Position numbers and translations under genes: made by a program. From the NCBI RefSeq assembly GCF_008520305.1, contig NZ_ML703270.1:102291-166290 (forward strand): 64,000 bases of DNA, read 5' to 3'. The notes below the pieces were generated by a model, which made no database searches, was not told the origin of the DNA, and was given only the letters and a program-made list of their open reading frames with translations. This DNA comes from Mesorhizobium sp. SARCC-RB16n (lineage in GTDB: Bacteria > Pseudomonadota > Alphaproteobacteria > Rhizobiales > Rhizobiaceae). Below are positions 58,638 to 64,000 of the stretch, piece by piece (positions within the stretch are counted from its first letter, which is position 1; every line of letters begins with the position of its first letter).

Positions 58638-59417
58638 ATGGCTGAGCGCCTGTCCGGCAAACGCATCTTTCTGACCGGTGCCGCGCAAGGCATCGGTCTT
58701 GCTATCGCCGAGGCCTGTCTTGCCGAGGGTGCGAAATTGTTCCTCGTCGACCAGGACGGCACGTTGCTGGACAAGACCGTCGCCAGCCTTGCGGCACCAA
58801 AGGGGCATGTCGGGCATGCGACAGCCGACATCAGCGACGGGGCGGTGATAACCGCTGCCGTTGCCCGCGCGACCGCCGAACTCGGCCCGATCAACGCGCT
58901 GATCAACAATGCTGGCATGAACGTCTTCTCGACACCGCTCGAAGCCACCGAGGAGGAGTGGAATCGCAATTTCGAGGTCAACGTCAAGGGCGCCTGGAAT
59001 TGCAGCAAGGCGGTGCTGCCGGGCATACTCGCCCATGGCGGCGGGGCGATCCTCAACATCGCCTCGACCCACAGCTTCACCATCATTCCACACACATTCC
59101 CTTATCCCGTCGCCAAGCACGCCCTGCTTGGCCTGACCAAGTCGCTGGCGCTTGAATATGCCGGGCAAGGCGTGCGCGTGAACGCGCTCGCGCCGGGCTA
59201 TGTCGAGACGCAGAAGGCCATCGACTACTGGAACGGTTTTCCCGATCCGGCGGTGGCGCGCGCCACCACCATGGCGCTGCATCCCGGCGGACGCATCGCC
59301 TCGGCGAGCGAGATCGCCCTTGCCGCCGTGTTCATGATTTCCGACGAGTGCCCGTTCATGAACGCGGCGACCCTCGTCGTCGATGGCGGGCTGAGCCAGC
59401 TTCAGCACCCCGCCTGA
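58638..59417 (+). CDS. NAD-type short-chain dehydrogenase, probably acting on a sugar
   Basis: A 259-residue classical SDR. The cofactor loop TGAAQGIGLA and the acidic residue ending strand 2 (LFLVDQDG) point to NAD. NNAGMNVF, the Ser strand NIASTHS and YPVAK form the active site. It follows the permease closely, with GGAG eight bases upstream of the ATG (an in-frame GTG three codons earlier is rejected). In this locus it may oxidise the imported aldose to the lactone that leads to galactonate. Confidence 0.88.
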   Translation: MAERLSGKRIFLTGAAQGIGLAIAEACLAEGAKLFLVDQDGTLLDKTVASLAAPKGHVGHATADISDGAVITAAVARATAELGPINALINNAGMNVFSTPLEATEEEWNRNFEVNVKGAWNCSKAVLPGILAHGGGAILNIASTHSFTIIPHTFPYPVAKHALLGLTKSLALEYAGQGVRVNALAPGYVETQKAIDYWNGFPDPAVARATTMALHPGGRIASASEIALAAVFMISDECPFMNAATLVVDGGLSQLQHPA

Positions 59418-59509
59418 ATTCCGGAAAAAACCATGACCAACAGACGATCGCAGCATTGGTTCGGCAGCCACGCGCCGCAGCCGCGTCGCCCCATGTCCTG
59501 CCGGCGGAC

Positions 59510-60211
59510 CTAGAGTGCCGACCTCGGGCCAGGTTCGTCAGCCGAGAAGGTCGGCGGCGACTTTCGAGCGTGTTGCGGAACGACGTCTCGATATGATGTT
59601 CCATTGCTTGCCGCACCTTCGGCGTCACGACGCCTCAGTGCGTTGAGAATAGCTTCATGCTGCTCGATCGTCTGTTCGCCATAGCCAGGCTTGGGAATGG
59701 CGAGGTAGCGGCCGCGATTCATCTGCGCCTTGGAGATGTCGACGGCTCGCCAGATTTTCGGTAGGCCGCAGATCTCGGCGATGGTGCGGTGGAAGACGTC
59801 GTCGAGCTGGATCGCGGTGGCATATCTGCCGCGCGCCATGGCGAGCCGGTGCGCCGCCATATTGTCCTCCAGAAGCTCGCCGGCTTCCGGGGTAAATTTG
59901 GCAGCCGCGCGCCTGGCACTCTCCATTTCCAGCGCCCGCCGGATGACATAGGCTTCTTCCAGATCGACGCGGTTGATTTGTGCGACATAGGTGCCGGTCT
60001 GCGCCAGGATCGTGACCAGGCCTTCGTCGCTTATGCGCTTGACCGCTTCGCGCACCGGTGTGCGCGAGACGCCGAGGGCTTCCGCGATGGCCACCTCGTT
60101 GATGACCTCTCCCGGCTTCATTTGTCCGACCACGATCAGATTGCGGATCCTGTTATAGATTTGATCGCGCAGTGGCAGTGCCCGATTGAGCGTCGAAGGG
60201 TCCAGGTCCAT
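59510..60211 (-). CDS. GntR/FCD regulator with frame-scrambled 3' end
   Basis: A 233-residue reading of a GntR-family regulator. The helix-turn-helix (GEVINEVAIAEALGVSRTPV) and most of the FCD domain are good, up to ALRRRDAEG. After that this frame gives an unrelated tail. The expected last helix (VRQAMEHHIETSFRNTLE) is in the second frame from about 59615, and a fitting end (KVAADLLG and stop at 59538) is in the third. Two small indels, or sequencing errors, at the 3' end explain this. The gene may be partly inactivated. It is convergent with the SDR gene. Confidence 0.75.
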   Translation of the reverse strand: MDLDPSTLNRALPLRDQIYNRIRNLIVVGQMKPGEVINEVAIAEALGVSRTPVREAVKRISDEGLVTILAQTGTYVAQINRVDLEEAYVIRRALEMESARRAAAKFTPEAGELLEDNMAAHRLAMARGRYATAIQLDDVFHRTIAEICGLPKIWRAVDISKAQMNRGRYLAIPKPGYGEQTIEQHEAILNALRRRDAEGAASNGTSYRDVVPQHARKSPPTFSADEPGPRSAL

Positions 60212-60412
60212 GAGAAATCCGTGTCTTCGTCCGCCAGAACGGTCAAGATATATTAGGATGTCGACTGAAATGCACTCGATACAAGTGTGCGTGTGGCCGG
60301 GACGCGCGCAACCGTCGATCCGTCCGTCGACTATCCCAGGTGAAAGCTTACGCGCAATTTACGACCATCGGTTACATCAGTTCCTGTCTGATTCGCGCCC
60401 GACAGGAACATC

Positions 60413-60898
60413 ATGAGCAAAGCCCTGACGACCTTCGCACTCGTCGCCGTGCTGACCGGCTTGCTCATGGCGTTGAGCCTTACGGTAGCCAGGCACGGCT
60501 ATCCCTATGGGGCGATCGGTGTAAGGCGGCTCGACGGCATCGCCGACGCCGGCATGTTCATCCCGCTTGCCGCGGCCTATTTCTTCAGCGGGCTTTTGAT
60601 GATGATCCTGCCGATCCGGGCGGCGAGCATTGTCCTGACGCACATCGCCGACGCTCTTTTCTGGACCACGGTCGTGCTGTTAGCGGCCATCATCGGCTGC
60701 CTCGTCGCCAGATGGGCCTTTGGTCAGTGGGACGTCTTGCGGGCGTTGCTGAACTGGCGCTTCCTGTTTGCGGCCGCGATCATCGGCTGCCATTTCGTCA
60801 TGAACGAGTTGCGCCGCAACGTGCTGCTGCGCAGCCTGTTCTTCGTGATCTTTGCCGCCGCGACGCTGGCTTGCCTGTTCTGGTCGTTTGCGCTCTGA
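60413..60898 (+). CDS. Hypothetical membrane protein
   Basis: A 161-residue protein with five hydrophobic segments (~5-25, 47-68, 80-100, 112-127, 140-160). No family I recognise. AGGAACATC precedes the ATG. It stands alone: divergent from the GntR gene, convergent with soxG. The 200 bases upstream hold no gene and probably its promoter. Confidence 0.65.
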   Translation: MSKALTTFALVAVLTGLLMALSLTVARHGYPYGAIGVRRLDGIADAGMFIPLAAAYFFSGLLMMILPIRAASIVLTHIADALFWTTVVLLAAIIGCLVARWAFGQWDVLRALLNWRFLFAAAIIGCHFVMNELRRNVLLRSLFFVIFAAATLACLFWSFAL

Positions 60899-60914
60899 GT
60901 GCGATTGTGGCCGC

Positions 60915-61457
60915 TTAACTCCGGGATCCGGCGGCAACGTTGCCGGCAGCCATTTCCATCCACGTCCAGAGATAGGCTGCAAGACCGCGATCGACATGGA
61001 TGCGCAGCTTGCTCTCATGGCGATAGACGATGGCGCTGATGCCGGCGAAAGAAAGCGCCGCACTGGCACTTGGCTGCCTGGGATCGAGCGTCGTTCCACG
61101 CGCGATGAAAGCATCAAGTGCCGGGCCTTCGGCCTCGAATACCAGCAGCCCGGCGCCGATGGTCGTCACCGCGAAGCCTTCCGCGTGCCAACCTGCGGCA
61201 ATGGCAAGCGGCGCGTTCGACACCACGAGCAGCCGGTCGCGCGCCAGCCGCGCCGCATAGCGCTCACCTTGCGCCGCGCCAAAGGCACCCACCACGCCTT
61301 CCGCCTTCACGCCGGATACAAGCGCCCAGGCGTCGAGGTCGCCGCTGACCAGCAACTGGTCGAGGCCAAGGACCGCGCGCACCACGAGGTCGGGTGCATC
61401 GATGGCTGCCGAGCGCCAATCCGGCGCGACAGACCATTTTTCCGCGAGGTCACGCAT
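60915..61457 (-). CDS. soxG: Sarcosine oxidase gamma subunit
   Basis: A 180-residue subunit of heterotetrameric sarcosine oxidase, which demethylates N-methylglycine with tetrahydrofolate. The end, RIHVDRGLAAYLWTWMEMA, matches SoxG. It overlaps soxA by eight bases (ATGCGTGA), and GGGAG lies upstream. It is the last gene of the soxBDAG order usual in rhizobia. Confidence 0.87.
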   Translation of the reverse strand: MRDLAEKWSVAPDWRSAAIDAPDLVVRAVLGLDQLLVSGDLDAWALVSGVKAEGVVGAFGAAQGERYAARLARDRLLVVSNAPLAIAAGWHAEGFAVTTIGAGLLVFEAEGPALDAFIARGTTLDPRQPSASAALSFAGISAIVYRHESKLRIHVDRGLAAYLWTWMEMAAGNVAAGSRS

Positions 61458-64000
61458 TGAGCCGGTCTCCCGCCGGGTCGTAGGCGCAAGGGGCGGCGAT
61501 CGTCGCCGTCCTGTGCTTGCCGAGATGTTGGATTTCGATCGTTTCGCCGTGCCGCGCTGCACCCCGTTCGATCAGGCCAAGCGCAATGGGCTGGCCAAGG
61601 GCGGGGCTCTCGTAGCTGGAGGTGACAAAACCGATGCTGTGCAGCTTGCCGCCGCGCCGCTCGACACCATGCGCGCCGGTGGCAAGTGCTGCTTCGCCCT
61701 GCGGCACCGTCAACCCGACCAACTGCATGCGGTCGGGCCGCGAAGCCTCCTCGGTGAACAGCGAGCGGCGGCCGACATATTCGGTTTGGCGTTTGGTGCG
61801 AGGCCCATCGCTGCCGAGATCATGTGGCAGCGTGGTGCCGTCAGTGTCCTTGCCGATGACGATGAACCCCTTCTCGGCACGCAGGATCATCAGCGCTTCC
61901 AGCCCGATGAGAACGGCGTCGAACGCCTGGCCGGCTTGGCGCAGATGCGCCCATAAAGGTTCGGCGCGATCCGCGCGGATCGAGATTTCGTAGCTCCTGT
62001 CGCCGGTGAAACTGACACGGGCAATTCGAACCTCGTCCCCGGCGTAGCTGCCGTGACCGATCGCCATATGCGGAAGGGCGGCATCGGCAAGTGAAAGGCC
62101 GAACCCCACCGTTTCGAGCAGCGTGCGGGCGTTCGGCCCGGAGACGGTCAGCGTCGCCATCTCCGATGTCGCGTTGTGGATGTAGACGGCGCCGCGCCCG
62201 AACCGATCCTGGCGCCACTCTTCCAGCCGGGCATGCACGGCGGCGACATGCGAGGACGAGCACGACACGACGAAGCGGTGTTCGTCCAGCCGCACCAGCA
62301 CGCCGTCATCGAAGACCACGCCGTTCTCCGACAGCATGAAGCCATAGCGGCAGCGGCCCGGCCTCAGCGCCGACATGGTGTTGTAATAGAGGAAATCGAC
62401 GAATTCGGCCGCCTTCGGTCCGATCACCTCGATCTTGCCGAGCGTCGAACCGTCGAACAGCGCGACCGATTGGCGCGCGCGAAAGGCCTCGTCCTGGATG
62501 GCGCGTACCGCGTCCGCGTTGCGACCCCCATAGTGAGCCGGCCGCAGCCAGCCGCCATATTCCTGGAAAACGGCACCGCCGGCGCGGTGGACGGTTTCCA
62601 GCGGCAGCCGGCGGACCGGCGCCATCAACTCGCCAACGCGCGCCCCGGCAAAGCTCGCCAACGGCACCGGCGTGAAGGGCGGGCGATAGGTGGTGGTGCC
62701 GACCTCCGGCACCGTGCGGCCGGTGATGCCGGCCATCAGTGCGAGGCCCGGCAGGTTGGAGGTCTTGCCTTGGTCGGTCGCCATGCCGAGCGTGGTGTAG
62801 CGCTTCAGGTGCTCGACCGAGACGAAGTTTTCGCGGGCCGCCAGTTCCACGTCCTTCACGGTGACGTCGTTCTGATAGTCGATCCAGATGCGTCCTTTCG
62901 AGCCAGGCATCGGCCAGGCGGCTACGATACCGGCTGTCGCTTCCGGCCCAGTGCTGCGCGGGATCGCCGCCTTCGTCTGGCCGAGCGATGCGGCGGCTTT
63001 CTCCGCGCTGGCGAACACTTCCGACAAGGAGACTGCGCCGGCGGCAGCCCCTGCAACGGCAATGCCGTCGACGGGATTGCCCGGCAGGAAGGCGGCACGG
63101 GCCTCGCTCCAGGCAAGCTTGCCCCTGGCCTGGCCAAAGAGATGAATGGTCGGCGTCCAGCCGCCTGAGACCAGCACGCAATCAGCATCGAGCCTGGTGC
63201 CGTCGTCCAGCGTCACGCCTTCGACGCGCAGCCTGCCGGCGGCGGAGGCAAGCGTCCGCCCCTTGAACTGCCGTACCTTGGCTGGCGCGACGGGCATGCC
63301 GTCACGCCTGATGTCGACAAGCGCGACATCGGCTCCGGCCTCGGCGATCGCCTCCGCAACCTCATAGGCGCTGTCATTGTTGGTGGCGATGACGACGCGC
63401 TTGCCGACCAGCACCGCATGGCGCCTGAGATAGGCGAGCGCGGCATCGGCCGACATGATGCCAGGTAGATCGTTGTTGGCGAAAGGTAGCGGCCGCTCGA
63501 TGGCGCCGGCCGCCAGCACGATCCGGCGCGGCCGGACCCGCCACAGCGTATCAGGCCGGCCATCGAATTGGCGCTGGTTCAGCCCAACCAGATTGTGGTC
63601 GTAGATGCCGAAGGCGGTGGTCGAGGGCAGGATCAGATGCCCCCCGCCGGCGAGCCCAGCGATCGTTGCTTCGACCCACTCGGCAGCCGGCCCGCCGTCG
63701 ATATCGCCGGCGCGGTGGCCGAGCGACCCGCCCGGCTTCCGCTGGTCGTCGACCAGCGTCACGGAGAGGTCCGCGTCGGCCGCCAGCTTGGCCGCCGCCA
63801 ACCCGGCTGGCCCCGCGCCAACCACCAGCACGTCGCAATGATGGTTGACCTGGTCCGATGTGCCCGGCGATGTCCAGTCCGTATCGACCTTGCCAAGACC
63901 GGCCATGGCGCGGATGCGCGGTTCGAACATGTGCCAGTCCGGCCACATGAAGGTCTTGTAGTAGAACGCCGCCGGAATGAAGCGCGAGAAGCGGTCGAGG
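61450..64000 (-). CDS. soxA: Sarcosine oxidase alpha subunit (partial, 5' end beyond the window)
   Basis: The C-terminal ~850 residues of SoxA. An NAD/FAD-binding fold begins at VLVVGAGPAGLAAAKLA, preceded by RFIPAAFYYKTFMWP, which belongs to the same protein and shows that the start lies outside. The C-terminal ~400 residues are an aminomethyltransferase (T-protein-like) fold that binds folate (SALFDGSTLGKIEV, ISGEKGF-like RAEKGFIVIGKDTDGTT). The methionine at 63948 is internal, since the full family length is about 1000. soxB and soxD should lie to the right. Confidence 0.93.
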   Translation of the reverse strand, partial: LDRFSRFIPAAFYYKTFMWPDWHMFEPRIRAMAGLGKVDTDWTSPGTSDQVNHHCDVLVVGAGPAGLAAAKLAADADLSVTLVDDQRKPGGSLGHRAGDIDGGPAAEWVEATIAGLAGGGHLILPSTTAFGIYDHNLVGLNQRQFDGRPDTLWRVRPRRIVLAAGAIERPLPFANNDLPGIMSADAALAYLRRHAVLVGKRVVIATNNDSAYEVAEAIAEAGADVALVDIRRDGMPVAPAKVRQFKGRTLASAAGRLRVEGVTLDDGTRLDADCVLVSGGWTPTIHLFGQARGKLAWSEARAAFLPGNPVDGIAVAGAAAGAVSLSEVFASAEKAAASLGQTKAAIPRSTGPEATAGIVAAWPMPGSKGRIWIDYQNDVTVKDVELAARENFVSVEHLKRYTTLGMATDQGKTSNLPGLALMAGITGRTVPEVGTTTYRPPFTPVPLASFAGARVGELMAPVRRLPLETVHRAGGAVFQEYGGWLRPAHYGGRNADAVRAIQDEAFRARQSVALFDGSTLGKIEVIGPKAAEFVDFLYYNTMSALRPGRCRYGFMLSENGVVFDDGVLVRLDEHRFVVSCSSSHVAAVHARLEEWRQDRFGRGAVYIHNATSEMATLTVSGPNARTLLETVGFGLSLADAALPHMAIGHGSYAGDEVRIARVSFTGDRSYEISIRADRAEPLWAHLRQAGQAFDAVLIGLEALMILRAEKGFIVIGKDTDGTTLPHDLGSDGPRTKRQTEYVGRRSLFTEEASRPDRMQLVGLTVPQGEAALATGAHGVERRGGKLHSIGFVTSSYESPALGQPIALGLIERGAARHGETIEIQHLGKHRTATIAAPCAYDPAGDRLNA

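Noticed and set aside
59356-59628. Separate 90-codon gene overlapping the GntR gene
   Set aside because: Its first ~20 residues are the out-of-frame continuation of the GntR protein's FCD domain; the rest is shadow of the SDR gene.
63948-64000. Methionine at 63948 as the soxA start
   Set aside because: The frame stays open to the edge with family-like sequence (RFIPAAFYYKTF), and ~830 residues is too short for SoxA.

Overview
The window is chromosomal DNA of a GC-rich alphaproteobacterium of the rhizobial group, most probably Mesorhizobium. The evidence is a class II 3-phosphoshikimate carboxyvinyltransferase close to the CP4 type, a three-gene proton-translocating transhydrogenase (pntAA, pntAB, pntB), a perfect CtrA box, a small alphaproteobacterial aa3-oxidase subunit IV, heterotetrameric sarcosine oxidase genes, and several palindromic intergenic repeats of rhizobial style. 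No organism name can be proven from the sequence alone.

Layout. 0.5-7.4 kb: one giant glycine-repeat autotransporter. 7.5-15.5 kb: a glutamine-amidotransferase hydrolase, a split TRAP transporter (P on +, Q and M on -) with a zinc alcohol dehydrogenase, an orphan LivH-type permease, a CGNR zinc-finger regulator and a lipoprotein. 15.8-23.3 kb: a fused indolepyruvate oxidoreductase, a GGDEF-EAL protein, a FeeM-like acyltransferase behind a CtrA box, and two tiny membrane proteins. 23.4-26.5 kb: the pnt operon. 26.5-33.6 kb: membrane proteins, gyrB, an FMN reductase, a cytochrome P450 and an NDUFA9-like protein.

34.0-42.8 kb looks like one functional unit for arginine-like or methylated guanidino compounds: an amino-acid ABC transporter and an LDH2-type dehydrogenase on -, divergent from a dimethylargininase-like hydrolase, a TetR/BetI-type regulator, a 5-guanidino-2-oxopentanoate decarboxylase-like enzyme and an SDR on +. 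42.9-47.9 kb is core: aroA-cmk-rpsA, a FYDLN acid-rich protein and tRNA-Ala(GGC).

47.9-52.9 kb, directly after the tRNA, is an accessory patch: short or unknown ORFs, a P-loop NTPase, a Crp/Fnr regulator with two overlapping paralogous small genes, two copies of a double-hairpin repeat (a third, cut copy opens the window), and a 709-bp segment bounded by perfect 22-bp inverted repeats that carries a DUF6894-like gene.

53.0-59.4 kb is a sugar locus: galactonate dehydratase and its GntR regulator diverge from an AraFGH-type ABC transporter and an NAD-type SDR, across an operator-like palindrome. A second GntR gene (59.5-60.2 kb) has a frame-scrambled 3' end. The window closes with a small membrane protein and the soxA-soxG end of a sarcosine oxidase operon; soxA runs off the right edge.
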